This document shows positions 35,173-44,476 of a stretch of DNA of 64,000 bases, piece after piece. The position numbers were made by a program, and so were the translations under genes. The notes beneath the pieces are model-generated. The model was not told the DNA's origin and did no database searches. It saw only the letters and a list, made by a program, of their open reading frames with translations. The first letter of the stretch is position 1. The number at the start of each line of letters is the position of its first letter. The stretch is from Pedobacter ginsenosidimutans (lineage in GTDB: Bacteria; Bacteroidota; Bacteroidia; Sphingobacteriales; Sphingobacteriaceae): the NCBI RefSeq assembly GCF_001442625.1, contig NZ_LMZQ01000003.1:434001-498000 (forward strand), given 5' to 3'.

Positions 35173-35345
35173 AATACATTACGTTAAGAAATTACAGAAG
35201 GTTGCCTCAAAAAATATTTTTTTGATAATTATTTTATTTTGTTCGTTTTAGCTAAAAATCTCATTTCCATAAGCAACCATTTACAATCCGACGGCGTAAT
35301 AGCAGCATATTAATGATTAAAGTTAAAACTAAAAACAAAAATCTT

Positions 35346-36212
35346 ATGCTAATCTACTTAAAAAGAAATCTATTGGCTATCGTTTGCATAGCAATGGTAT
35401 TTACAGCCTGCAAGAAAAACAGTTCAGACGAACCTACAACGCCACCCAATAACAATAAGGGAATTCAATTGGCAACTGATGCCAAATTCGGGTCGGTGCT
35501 AACCGATAAAGATGGTAAAACTTTATACTTTTTTGCTAACGATGCTGCCGGAATATCTACTTGTACAGGTGGCTGCGAAATTGCTTGGCCATTATATTAT
35601 AGTGCTGATGCGAGTACGGATCTTAAACTGAACAAAGCCGAAGTTGGCGAAATTACCCGTACTGATGGCCGTAAACAAAGTACATACCGAGGTTATCCAT
35701 TGTATTACTTTGCGAGTGATACTAAAGCCGGAGATATTAAAGGTGACGGTTCAGGTGGTATTTGGTTTGTAGCCAAGCCTGATTATTCGTTAATGTTAGC
35801 CAATGCACAATTGTTTGGGAACAACACCAATTATACCAGTACTTATGCCGTAGGCACCGGCAACACCATTTACCTAACTGATAACAAAGGCCGTACTTTG
35901 TATGCTTTTGCGCCAGATAAAAACGGCGTAAATACTTATACAAAGGGTGCTACACAAGAAGGTATTTGGCCGGTGTATGAATCTGAAGTGCTTAATGTGC
36001 CCTCGGCTATTGCAAAAGCTGATGTTGGCGTAATTACCGTAGCCACCATTAACAAAAAACAATTAACCTATAAGGGATGGCCTTTGTACTACTGGGTATC
36101 AGATGTAAAAAGAGGCGATAACAATGGTATTACCATAAAGCCAGCAAATGCCGCAGTTGGCTCAGTTTGGCCAGTGCTGCAGTTAAACGCAACTGTTGCT
36201 CCGGCACCATAA
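35346..36212 (+). CDS. Lipoprotein with secreted repeats (COG4315/PF03640 type)
   Basis: A 288-residue lipoprotein starting MLIYLKRNLLAIVCIAM. The lipobox is VFTAC (Cys near 22). The rest contains four copies of the short repeat seen in PF03640: DGKTLYFFAND, YRGYPLYYFASD, KGRTLYAFAPD and YKGWPLYYWVSD, each followed by a tryptophan motif (IWFV, IWPV, VWPV). Family members are secreted or anchored and sometimes linked to fasciclin or metal-stress genes, but function is unknown. An internal cysteine pair (CTGGC) lies between repeats. Its terminator is shared with the convergent HIT gene. Confidence 0.85.
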   Translation: MLIYLKRNLLAIVCIAMVFTACKKNSSDEPTTPPNNNKGIQLATDAKFGSVLTDKDGKTLYFFANDAAGISTCTGGCEIAWPLYYSADASTDLKLNKAEVGEITRTDGRKQSTYRGYPLYYFASDTKAGDIKGDGSGGIWFVAKPDYSLMLANAQLFGNNTNYTSTYAVGTGNTIYLTDNKGRTLYAFAPDKNGVNTYTKGATQEGIWPVYESEVLNVPSAIAKADVGVITVATINKKQLTYKGWPLYYWVSDVKRGDNNGITIKPANAAVGSVWPVLQLNATVAPAP

Positions 36213-36238
36213 AAATATTTGGGTTAGGCGGGTAGAAT

Positions 36239-36272
36239 GGTCGGCTGGTGTTTTCACAGCCGGCCTTTTTTT
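36239..36272 (+). terminator. Terminator of the lipoprotein gene
   Basis: GGTCGGCTG and CAGCCGGCC form a 9-base stem with one G-T pair, followed by seven T. It ends at the stop codon of the convergent HIT gene. Confidence 0.85.
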
Positions 36273-36669
36273 ATACTTCTAGTAAGGCCTGCTTAATTTT
36301 TTCGGCAGCCTCAGCCAACTCTTCGCTGGTTGGCTTTAATTTTTCTTTACTAAAGTTCATGTCGCTTACATTATTCATAGGTATTAAATGAATATGAGCA
36401 TGCGGAACTTCAAGTCCAATTACCGAAACGCCTACTTTTTTGCATGGGAAAGCTATTTTCACACCTTTAGCTACAATTTTGGCAAACATCCACAAACCAA
36501 CGTACAGATCTTCATCCATATCGAAGATATAATCGGTTTCAATTTTCGGAATAACCAAAACATGCCCTGCCGTTAAAGGCTGAACATCTAAAAACGCTAA
36601 ATATTCTACGGTTTCAGCAACAACATGTGCACTGATTTCGCCGGCAACAATTTTTGAAAAGATAGTCAT
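36271..36669 (-). CDS. HIT family hydrolase
   Basis: A 132-residue histidine-triad protein. VPHAHIHLIPM is the HxHxHxx motif near residue 98, and the front half holds the usual IFSKIVAGEISAH opening. HIT proteins hydrolyse dinucleoside polyphosphates or aminoacyl/phosphoramidate nucleotides (Hint type). It lies 89 bases downstream of greA, separated by a low-complexity spacer. Confidence 0.94.
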   Translation of the reverse strand: MTIFSKIVAGEISAHVVAETVEYLAFLDVQPLTAGHVLVIPKIETDYIFDMDEDLYVGLWMFAKIVAKGVKIAFPCKKVGVSVIGLEVPHAHIHLIPMNNVSDMNFSKEKLKPTSEELAEAAEKIKQALLEV

Positions 36670-36762
36670 AAGGTGGAAGGTTAAAAGGTGTAGGGTGTAA
36701 GGTTTAGGGATTTATGGCGGAGAACAGACCTTAAGCCTTAAACCCTCCGCCTTCTACCTTAT
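36670..36762. repeat. Low-complexity palindromic spacer between greA and HIT gene
   Basis: AAGGTTTAGGG and related units are mirrored by CCTTAAACCCTCC; GGCGGAG pairs with CTCCGCC. No gene. Confidence 0.5.
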
Positions 36763-37232
36763 CTCGATATTTCTAGCACTTCGAACTGCATTTTACCTGC
36801 GGGCACCTCAATTTCGGCGAATTCGCCTACCGATTTACCTAACAAACCTTGTGCAATTGGCGATTTAACAGAAATTTTTCCTGTTTTTAAATCTGCTTCT
36901 GTTTCAGCTACCAACTGGTAAGTCATGGTAGCACCGTTTTTAACATTCTTTATTTTAACAATCGATAAAGCAAGTACTTTCGATAAATCTAATTTAGACT
37001 CATCAATTAAACGTGCGTTTGCCAACGTATTCTTTAATTTTGAAATTTTTGCTTCATGCAAACCTTGCGCTTCCTTAGCAGCATCGTATTCTGCATTCTC
37101 CGATAAATCACCTTTATCCCTTGCTTCTGCAATTGCTTTAGATATTAGCTGACGACCGGTGGTTGTTAAATAATGAACTTCCTCTTTTAATTTATCTAAC
37201 CCCTCTTGGGTGTAGTATGTTACCTCTGTCAT
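36759..37232 (-). CDS. greA: Transcription elongation factor GreA
   Basis: A 157-residue GreA. The start MTEVTYYTQEGLDKLKEEV at 37232 gives the standard length; the frame is open upstream to 37253 but that adds non-family residues. The N-terminal coiled coil contains the tip region DLSENAEYDAAKEAQG, and the C-terminal globular domain has SPIAQGLLGKSVGEFAEI. GreA stimulates RNA cleavage by backtracked RNA polymerase. A terminator-like hairpin lies just upstream in its leader. Confidence 0.95.
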   Translation of the reverse strand: MTEVTYYTQEGLDKLKEEVHYLTTTGRQLISKAIAEARDKGDLSENAEYDAAKEAQGLHEAKISKLKNTLANARLIDESKLDLSKVLALSIVKIKNVKNGATMTYQLVAETEADLKTGKISVKSPIAQGLLGKSVGEFAEIEVPAGKMQFEVLEISR

Positions 37233-37551
37233 TGCTCTATTAATTTTATTCAAACGCTATAAAAAACAAACAAGACTATATAGTTGGTTTGCTACATAGT
37301 CTTGCTTCAATTATAACGAAGATAAAATGTGGAAATTACAAAAGCAAATAAAAAATTAAGAAGTCACCAATATTTTAACCTTTTGTGATGCGCAAGGTCA
37401 ATTTGAAGCATTAATTACGCCTTAAAATAAAGACAAACACATTCGTTCCTTATTATAATTATATGCCAGAATCACCACAATGGTAACATTCATTTATACA
37501 CTTATTCAAAATTCAATCATTAGTTCTATTTTTAGCTAAAATTATTCATAA
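37233..37551. other. Divergent gap between greA and M1 peptidase
   Basis: Holds the leader hairpin at 37260-37304. Otherwise AT-rich with no frame or clear TAnnTTTG match on the greA side. Confidence 0.5.
37260..37304 (-). terminator. Terminator-like hairpin in the greA leader
   Basis: On the minus strand CAAGACTAT and ATAGTCTTG form a 9-base stem with a 16-base loop, followed directly by TTTGTTTTTT, 38 bases before the greA start. A promoter-like TAnnnTTTG (one base too long) lies after it at 37250-37258, so it could end an upstream short RNA or attenuate greA. Confidence 0.6.
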
Positions 37552-39432
37552 ATGAAAAAGTTATTATCTATTGCCCTACTTATTTGTTTGGGTGGTTATA
37601 CTGTTTCCGCCCAAGAACTTTATATGCCTAGAAATATTAAAGCAGCATACGCTAAGGGCACCCGTGCTATGAACGGAAAACCTGGCCCTAACTATTGGCA
37701 AAACCATGGTAAATACAACATGGATATTAAGGTAGATGCCGAAACCAAAATAGTGAGCGGTAAAGAAGAAATTTCATATAGTAACAACAGTTCTGATACC
37801 TTAAAAACCCTGGCAATTCGCTTTGTAAACAACCTGCACAAACCAACTTCCCCTAGAGGCGGTGCAGTTAGCGAAGATTTTCTAACTACGGGTTTAAACA
37901 TCATCTCCTTTTCTGTTGATGGTGAAACGTATAAAGTCGATAGCAAAGACTGGGGAACAGTTGGCAATGTAAAACTAAACAAACCATTGTTACCAAAATC
38001 GAAAATTGCGGTTAAAATAGAGTGGGATTATCCATTATCAAAAGAAAGCGGTCGCGAGGGACAGATTGATCCAAACTCTTTTTTTGTGGCCTACAGTTAT
38101 CCGCGTATATCAGTATATGATGATTATAACGGCTGGGACCGCATTCCTCACACGGATAGAGCCGAGTTTTACAACGACTTCAATGATTACGAATTCTCGA
38201 TCAAAGCACCTAAAAACTATGTGGTTTATGCAACCGGCGATTTCTTAAATCCGGATGAGGTATTACAACCTGAAATTTCTGCCCGTTTAAAAAAGTCATA
38301 TAATGGTGATGAGCTCATCCACATCGCTACCGAGCAGGAAATGAAAGATGGCAAAGTAACCCAGCAAAAAGACTGGAACACCTGGAAATTTGCAGTAAAG
38401 CACATTACGGATGTTACTTTTGCTTTGAGCAACCATTATGTTTGGGATGGCGCAAGCGTAATTGTAGATAAAAAAACCAATCGCCGTGCAAGTGCCCAGG
38501 CTGCCTACAACCCAACTACCGGAACAGATTTTACCAACTCGGTTAAATACAACCTTAATGCTTTAGATTGGTTCTCCAACAATTGGCCTGGAATCCCCTA
38601 TCCCTATGTTAAAACAATTGCTTTTCAAGGTTTTGCTGACATGGAATATCCGATGATGGTTAACGATTCTCAATTTGGCGATCCTGTTTTTGCACAATTG
38701 GTTCAGGACCATGAAGTAGCACATACTTACTTCCCCTTTTACATGGGCATTAACGAAACCCGTTATGCCTATATGGACGAAGGCTGGGCCACAACGTTTG
38801 AATATTTAATCGGCATTGCAGAACACGGTAAAGAAGCTGCTGATAAGTTTTACAAAAACTTCAGGGTAAATAAATATATCAATGATAAATCGACAGAAGA
38901 AGATCAGCCGGTAATTTCCATGTCCGATCAGGTTTCAGGTTCGGGTTATGGGAATAACTCCTACGGAAAGGCTTCATTATCTTATCTGGCCTTAAAAGAT
39001 ATGCTGGGTGATGAGCTATTTAAAAAAGCATTGCATACCTATATGAGCAACTGGAATGGCAAACACCCTATTCCATGGGATTATTTTAACTCGATGAATG
39101 CAGGATCCGGACAAAATTTAAACTGGTTTTTCCAGAATTGGTTTTTCACCAACAACTATCTTGATTTAGCCGTTGCCAAAGTAACGCCTGCAAAAGGAAA
39201 ATCGACCGTGACCATTAAAAATATTGGTGGCTTTGTTATTCCTTTTGATATAGTGGTTACTTATACCGACGGAAAAACTGAAACGATTCATAAAACGCCA
39301 GCGGTTTGGAGAGCAAACCAAAAAGAGGTGAATGTAACACTTAATACAGCTAAAAAAATAAAGTCAATTGGTTTAGATAATGGCATCTACGTAGATGCTA
39401 CTCCAGCGGATAATATTTGGTCAGCTAAATAA
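37552..39432 (+). CDS. M1 family metallopeptidase, exported
   Basis: A 626-residue aminopeptidase N-like protein. Residues 1-20 are a signal peptide (VSAQE cleavage region). The zinc site is HEVAH at 387-391 with Glu410 in MDEGWATT as the third ligand, the standard HExxH-18-E arrangement. A GxMEN-like motif is represented by FADMEYPMM, about 40 residues before. The C terminus is a short beta domain. It probably trims peptides in the periplasm or at the surface. Confidence 0.93.
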   Translation: MKKLLSIALLICLGGYTVSAQELYMPRNIKAAYAKGTRAMNGKPGPNYWQNHGKYNMDIKVDAETKIVSGKEEISYSNNSSDTLKTLAIRFVNNLHKPTSPRGGAVSEDFLTTGLNIISFSVDGETYKVDSKDWGTVGNVKLNKPLLPKSKIAVKIEWDYPLSKESGREGQIDPNSFFVAYSYPRISVYDDYNGWDRIPHTDRAEFYNDFNDYEFSIKAPKNYVVYATGDFLNPDEVLQPEISARLKKSYNGDELIHIATEQEMKDGKVTQQKDWNTWKFAVKHITDVTFALSNHYVWDGASVIVDKKTNRRASAQAAYNPTTGTDFTNSVKYNLNALDWFSNNWPGIPYPYVKTIAFQGFADMEYPMMVNDSQFGDPVFAQLVQDHEVAHTYFPFYMGINETRYAYMDEGWATTFEYLIGIAEHGKEAADKFYKNFRVNKYINDKSTEEDQPVISMSDQVSGSGYGNNSYGKASLSYLALKDMLGDELFKKALHTYMSNWNGKHPIPWDYFNSMNAGSGQNLNWFFQNWFFTNNYLDLAVAKVTPAKGKSTVTIKNIGGFVIPFDIVVTYTDGKTETIHKTPAVWRANQKEVNVTLNTAKKIKSIGLDNGIYVDATPADNIWSAK

Positions 39433-39505
39433 TTGACAGTTCGAAATTTTCAGTTGGCAGTCCGATATGACTACCAACTGAAAACTGTTAACTAATAACT
39501 GAGAA
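39433..39505. repeat. Low-complexity palindrome TTTTCAGTTGGCAGTC
   Basis: Left arm at 39447-39462 and right arm GACTACCAACTGAAAA at 39469-39484, one mismatch. It lies between convergent genes and may serve as a two-way terminator although no T-run follows. Confidence 0.6.
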
Positions 39506-39959
39506 CCGGCTCGTGTTTAACCGGAAAATTTAATGAATTAGCAATAAAACACATTTTATTTGCCTCATGATGCAGCGAAGCTGCAAGCTCATAATGAGCC
39601 TTATCGGCTATTAAAACCTGGGGATGAAGGGTAACCTCTCTAAAACGGCCACTTCCATCGGCCAATTCTTCCATAGTGCCCACAGCCTCGTCCTTATAAT
39701 CGATTACCACGATTTCGTTTTTAGAGCATAAATGTAAATACCAGAGCATATGACAGCTGGATATTGAGGCCAACAACAGATCTTCTGGGTTATATTTAGA
39801 TTTATCACCCAAAAAAGCAGAATCAGACGATCCGGAAATATCGGCTTTGCCTTTTACTGAAATTACATAATCGCGATCGTACGAACGGTAATCCATTGTA
39901 CCCGAGCCTTTATTGCCCGTCCAGGTAACTGTAGTTGAATATAAATGATCTTTCGGCAT
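39492..39959 (-). CDS. OsmC family peroxiredoxin
   Basis: A 155-residue OsmC/Ohr-type protein. The two conserved redox cysteines are in SISSCHMLWYLH and in NKMCFIANSL, with the Glu/Arg environment of the family. OsmC enzymes detoxify organic hydroperoxides. The Ohr subgroup has similar cysteines, so assignment to the broader OsmC family is safer. It is convergent with the M1 gene. Confidence 0.88.
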   Translation of the reverse strand: MPKDHLYSTTVTWTGNKGSGTMDYRSYDRDYVISVKGKADISGSSDSAFLGDKSKYNPEDLLLASISSCHMLWYLHLCSKNEIVVIDYKDEAVGTMEELADGSGRFREVTLHPQVLIADKAHYELAASLHHEANKMCFIANSLNFPVKHEPVLSY

Positions 39960-40098
39960 GATAAAATTGGTTAGATTGTATAGCCAATTTAAGAAAATAT
40001 TATCAAGATTAATCTACTTTTTAACCCTTTTGACTAAGAATAATTTAAATATCTAACCTCAAGCAATAACTTTAGCTCAAGAAATAGTTCAGAAAAAA

Positions 40099-40557
40099 TT
40101 ATGATCTAATTTTATGTCCTTTTGAGGTTAAGAAGGACTTTAGCAAGCCGTAAGTAGACTCATCTGCATTAATATTAATCCCTTTATCATTCTCCATGTA
40201 TGAGCATTCGAAACATACATTAAGCGCAGAAACAATTTCTCCATTCTTACTATAAAATATGATTGCATCCCTGTAAATAGGTAGACACATCCAAGAAGGT
40301 AAGTTTGCAACCTCGGTTTCTAAAATGTGATTTAATTTAATCATATCCTGACTATTACGCTGGAAGGAACTAATCTTTTCCGAAGAGCTATCAAGGTTAC
40401 CATTCAGATCAGTTATGCGGTTATCATACCAAGATATTTCCACAGTATTTCTAGTGGCATCCGAATAGTAGGCCTGCTGTTGAAAAGAGTATGTTTCAAC
40501 ATATTCGAAATCGATATTTTTAATATAATCTTTAGATTGAATAGCTGTATGCGTCAT
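40099..40557 (-). CDS. Protein of unknown function
   Basis: A 152-residue protein without signal peptide or membrane segment. It has a beta-rich composition with several aromatic residues (FEYVETYSFQQQAYY, NVCFECSYM). I recognise no domain. The gene stands alone between an AT-rich region and a dispersed repeat. The frame is intact, with normal codon use, so it is likely a real gene. Confidence 0.6.
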   Translation of the reverse strand: MTHTAIQSKDYIKNIDFEYVETYSFQQQAYYSDATRNTVEISWYDNRITDLNGNLDSSSEKISSFQRNSQDMIKLNHILETEVANLPSWMCLPIYRDAIIFYSKNGEIVSALNVCFECSYMENDKGININADESTYGLLKSFLTSKGHKIRS

Positions 40558-40617
40558 AAAATATTACTTTTTAGCCCCGGGAGCCTGCATCCATAAGTTG
40601 TGATATCATTCGAACTT

Positions 40618-40706
40618 GTCACATTGAGCTTGTCGAAACGCTTAGCGAGGAATTTAAACAGGTCCTTCGACAGGCTCTCCGTAGGAGTCTTTTGGACAGG
40701 ATGACA
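40618..40706. repeat. GTCACATTGAGC palindrome
   Basis: Contains TTGAGCTTGTCGAAACGCTT and the inverse GGTCCTTCGACAGGCTCTCC, sharing the core of the element at 25829. It lies between the two minus-strand genes, 32 bases beyond the stop at 40738. Confidence 0.7.
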
Positions 40707-40737
40707 ATTCTATATTTATGATACAGCCTCCTTTAAA

Positions 40738-41664
40738 TTAAAAACTAAGCCCGCTTAACTTCTCAGCCAAAACCTCCGAAATTTTACGGTACGAATCGAA
40801 TGTCCAACCACCAACATGTGGCGTTAAAATCACTTTTTCGTTATTTTTTAGTTCATCATACCAAACCTGTTCGCCCAATGCAGGGAATTTTTCTGTTTGC
40901 AGTACATCCAATCCAGCACCTAAAATCTTTCCGCTTTTAATCGCATTCAGCACTGCTGGCGTATTTACAATTTCACCCCTGGCGGTATTAATAAAGAAAA
41001 TGGGCTTTTTAAAATGAAAGAAATACTCATCATCAACCATCTGTTTGGTTTCGGCGGTTAAGGGAATATGCAAACTCAGCACATCGCTGTGTTTCACGAT
41101 TTCTTCCATGCTTACCTCCCGTGCAAAAGCATCAGAAAAGCCGGTTTTATACTTATCATAGGCCATTACATCGACCTCGAAACCAGCTAGCTTCTTCGCA
41201 AAACTTTGCCCCATAAATCCATAACCAATAATCCCCACCTTTTTGCCTTTCAATTCGTAACCACGGTTACCTTCCCTATCCCATACCCCGTTTCTAATCT
41301 CCATATCGGCCCTGCGGAAGTTGTTCATCAAAGATAAAAGCAGACCTGTAGCATGTTCGCCAACAGCATCACAATTGCCTTCAGGTGCATTAATCAGTTC
41401 GATATTTCTTTCAAAAGCGATTTTATCATCGATATTATCCAGGCCTGCTCCTGCCCTGGCCACAAATTTTAAATTTGGGGCAGCAGCAAAAATTTCGGCA
41501 TCAATCCTAAATTTTGTCCGGACAGCAATACCGGTATAATCTTTAATTTTATCTAATGTTTGTTGACGGGTGATCTGTGGTTCATCATCAACCTCGTAGC
41601 CCATGGCAATAGCCTGCTCTTTAAACGCAGGGTGTAAATCATCAACAATTAATATCTTATTCAT
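40738..41664 (-). CDS. D-2-hydroxyacid dehydrogenase (PGDH-like)
   Basis: A 308-residue NAD-dependent 2-hydroxyacid dehydrogenase. The dinucleotide turn GIIGYGFMGQSFA near residue 146, INTARGEIVN with the catalytic Arg near 228, and LTPHVGGWT with the catalytic His near 287 are all present. It lacks the C-terminal ACT domain of full-length phosphoglycerate dehydrogenases, as in the short type. Members act on 3-phosphoglycerate, glyoxylate or pyruvate. The start at 41664 is chosen because a promoter box overlaps the longer frame. Confidence 0.9.
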   Translation of the reverse strand: MNKILIVDDLHPAFKEQAIAMGYEVDDEPQITRQQTLDKIKDYTGIAVRTKFRIDAEIFAAAPNLKFVARAGAGLDNIDDKIAFERNIELINAPEGNCDAVGEHATGLLLSLMNNFRRADMEIRNGVWDREGNRGYELKGKKVGIIGYGFMGQSFAKKLAGFEVDVMAYDKYKTGFSDAFAREVSMEEIVKHSDVLSLHIPLTAETKQMVDDEYFFHFKKPIFFINTARGEIVNTPAVLNAIKSGKILGAGLDVLQTEKFPALGEQVWYDELKNNEKVILTPHVGGWTFDSYRKISEVLAEKLSGLSF

Positions 41665-41670
41665 AATGAA

Positions 41671-41678
41671 CAAAAGTA
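41671..41678 (-). promoter_or_regulatory. -7 box TACTTTTG, 6 bases before the dehydrogenase start
   Basis: Minus-strand TACTTTTG precedes TTCATT and the ATG at 41664; a TTG (41698-41696) lies 17 bases further upstream. A very short or absent leader is predicted. Confidence 0.6.
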
Positions 41679-41881
41679 ACATTTTGCAGATTGTTCAATT
41701 GTAATATTCTTTTATTGTTTCCGCAAAACTGAAAACCGCAAATTGTTAGCTGTCAACTGTGCATTACCCACAAAAATATTACTATAAAATGGCTGTAATA
41801 AAATAGTTACGCCTCCTTAATTAAACTTAGTTGCCGTTACTTTGTCTCCCTTTACAAAAACACACGCAATTTTATTTTTTA

Positions 41882-44371
41882 ATGAGAATTTTACAATCGA
41901 GAACAATACAGATCACCCTTTTACTTTTAAGCTTATCTTTTAGTCTTTTCGCCCAAACAGGTGGAAAAGCAAAAATTACCGGAGTACTTAAAGATGCAAA
42001 AACACAAGAAACCATTCCCTTTGCTACCGCTGTTTTAATTGATAAAGCAACAAGCAAAAATGCAAAAATTGCCCAAACAGATGTAAATGGTGCATTTGTG
42101 ATGGCAGACATTCCTGCTGGCACTTTCACCTTTAAAATAAGCTTTGTAGGCTACCAAACCATGGTTAGAGATAACGTGGCAATTACTGCTGCTACGGGTA
42201 CATTAAACTTTGGCGAGATTAAAATGAATGCGGCTAAAGGCAATGTGCTGAGCGAAATTACCGTAACAGGCCAAAAACAAGGCATGCAAATGGGGATCGA
42301 CAAAAAGATTTTCGCTGTAGATCAGAGCGTAATCAGCGAGGGCGGTTCAGCAGGCGATTTATTGCAGAATGTTCCTTCTGTTTCTACCGATATGGATGGC
42401 AATGTGAGCTTACGTGGCTCTACAGGTGTTAAAGTGTTAATTGATGGAAAACCGTCTTTAATTGCCGGCGGTAATGTAGCGCAGATTCTTCAGTCTATTC
42501 CGGCCAGCTCTATCGAAAGCGTTGAGGTAATTACCAACCCATCGGCTAAATATGATGCAGAAGGCCAATCAGGTATCATCAACATCGTACTGAAGAAAAA
42601 TACGAAACTTGGCTTTAACGGTTCAGTTGCACTAACCGCAGGTAACCGCGATAACTATAATGCTAACACTAATTTAAGTTTTCAGAATAGCAAAGTAAAT
42701 CTTTATGGAAACTATGGCTATCGCTATGGCAACCGTTTGGGTGGTGGTTTCCAGGATATTACCTACAAAACACCAACCAGTTCAACAGCCTTCGCAAATC
42801 AGAATACCGTTTCTAATTCTTCTGATAGAGGACACAATGCTAAAGCTGGTTTAGATTATTATTTGGCGCCAAAAAGCGTAATCAGCTTATCGGGTGGTTT
42901 TAACTCAAGAGAAAATGAGCGGAACGAGCTGCTCGATATTAGACAATTAAGTGCAAGCCAGTCGCCTGTTTTATTAAGCAACAGAACCAATAATAATGAC
43001 GGTTATGGAAAAAGTTATGACCTGAATTTAGATTACGTACAGAAGTTTAAAAAACCGAAAGAAGAGTTAACCTTCAACTTTGGTTATTCGTATGGAACAA
43101 ACAACAACGACCAAACTTACAGCACCAATACGACTAACCGAAATGGTGTGCCGATTGATGAAACGTTAAGTTTACAGCGTGTTTTTAACACAGGCAATAA
43201 CACCAATTACAACATCCAGACTGATTATGCATTACCTGTTGGTAAAGCCGGTAAAATTGAAGTTGGTTACCGTAGCCAGATCCGCTTAGGAAACAATGAT
43301 CAATATGCAGATTCGATCCCTACAAATACGAATATTTATGTCAGTAACAATAAGTTAATTAACGGTTTCGATAGTAAAGATCAGGTGCACGCACTTTATT
43401 TCAATTATCAGAACCAGATTAAAGATTTTGGTTACCAAATTGGATTAAGAGGAGAGGATGCGCGTTTAGATACGCATTTAGAAGGCTATACAAACAATGT
43501 GTTAACTACAGCAGAAGGAAATATCCACTACAAAAGGATTTATCCTAGTGTTTTCTTAACGCAAAAATTTAAAGGCGACAACCAGCTTCAATTGAGTTAT
43601 ACACGCCGTGTAAACCGCCCTCGCCCTTGGGATACCAATCCATTTTTGGATGTTTCGGATCCTTTAAACTATAGAGGTGGTAACCCGAATTTATTGCCAG
43701 AGGATGTACACTCTTTCGAATTGGGACATAGTAAATACTGGAAAAAAGTAACCTTAACTTCTAGTTTGTATTTCCGCCAAACCAATGATGTAATTCAACG
43801 GGTAAGAAGTACACCAGTTAATGGGATCATTACTTCAACGCCTCAAAATTTAACGAATCAAATCAATAGTGGTTTAGAGTTAATTGGCCGTTTCGATCTT
43901 ATTAAGGCTTTAAACTTTACCACTAACGTAAACTTATATCAAGCTAAGTTTGCCGGAGATGCGAGATTTGATATTGCATCGAGCAGTGGATTTAGCTGGA
44001 ATGCCAACCTAACCGGAAATTTAATTGTTGCAAAAAATGTATCACTACAGGTACGCGGCGATTACAGAGCACCGGAAGTGATGGCACAGGGAAAACGCAA
44101 TGCAATGTATGGAATTGATGGAGGGGCCAAATATGATTTCCCAAACAAAAAAGCATCTTTAAGTTTCAATGTTAGAGATGTATTTAACACCAGAAGATGG
44201 AGCATGACAACCGAAGATAAGGCTACAATTGTTGATTTTGAACGTCAGATGCAGGGAACAATGGGCAACTTAACTTTCTCATACCGATTTGGAAAAACAA
44301 CTTTTGCCGGTACGAATAAAAAGAAAAAAGACGATCAGCAGGACAACCGTCCTGATGAGGGGTCATTCTAA
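41882..44371 (+). CDS. TonB-dependent outer-membrane receptor
   Basis: An 829-residue outer-membrane protein. The start MRILQSRTIQITLLLLSL at 41882 gives a signal peptide ending SLFAQ; the longer frame adds a meaningless 17-residue extension. Residues 30-115 are a carboxypeptidase-regulatory-like beta domain (GVLKDAKTQETIPFATAVLI). Residues 130-230 are the plug (VISEGGSAGDLLQNVPSVST, LRGSTGVKVLIDGKP), and the rest is a beta barrel of the OMP_b-brl_3 type, ending in a Lys/Asp-rich tail after FSYRFGKT. It lacks a SusD partner, so it is not a canonical SusCD pair; the ligand is unknown. A terminator follows. Confidence 0.92.
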   Translation: MRILQSRTIQITLLLLSLSFSLFAQTGGKAKITGVLKDAKTQETIPFATAVLIDKATSKNAKIAQTDVNGAFVMADIPAGTFTFKISFVGYQTMVRDNVAITAATGTLNFGEIKMNAAKGNVLSEITVTGQKQGMQMGIDKKIFAVDQSVISEGGSAGDLLQNVPSVSTDMDGNVSLRGSTGVKVLIDGKPSLIAGGNVAQILQSIPASSIESVEVITNPSAKYDAEGQSGIINIVLKKNTKLGFNGSVALTAGNRDNYNANTNLSFQNSKVNLYGNYGYRYGNRLGGGFQDITYKTPTSSTAFANQNTVSNSSDRGHNAKAGLDYYLAPKSVISLSGGFNSRENERNELLDIRQLSASQSPVLLSNRTNNNDGYGKSYDLNLDYVQKFKKPKEELTFNFGYSYGTNNNDQTYSTNTTNRNGVPIDETLSLQRVFNTGNNTNYNIQTDYALPVGKAGKIEVGYRSQIRLGNNDQYADSIPTNTNIYVSNNKLINGFDSKDQVHALYFNYQNQIKDFGYQIGLRGEDARLDTHLEGYTNNVLTTAEGNIHYKRIYPSVFLTQKFKGDNQLQLSYTRRVNRPRPWDTNPFLDVSDPLNYRGGNPNLLPEDVHSFELGHSKYWKKVTLTSSLYFRQTNDVIQRVRSTPVNGIITSTPQNLTNQINSGLELIGRFDLIKALNFTTNVNLYQAKFAGDARFDIASSSGFSWNANLTGNLIVAKNVSLQVRGDYRAPEVMAQGKRNAMYGIDGGAKYDFPNKKASLSFNVRDVFNTRRWSMTTEDKATIVDFERQMQGTMGNLTFSYRFGKTTFAGTNKKKKDDQQDNRPDEGSF

Positions 44372-44383
44372 TTTTAACCAAGG

Positions 44384-44412
44384 GTGCTTAGAAAAAATCT
44401 AAGCACTTTTTT
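44384..44412 (+). terminator. Terminator of the receptor gene
   Basis: GTGCTTAGA and TCTAAGCAC pair (nine bases) around AAAAAA, followed by TTTTTT. Confidence 0.8.
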
Positions 44413-44476
44413 GCCCTAAATTTTCTTTAATACAATTCCTTCCTTATAAAACTATAACAAGTTGTTATCTTGCACC

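Noticed and set aside
41665..41682. Longer start of the 2-hydroxyacid dehydrogenase
   Set aside because: The -7 box TACTTTTG overlaps the extension.
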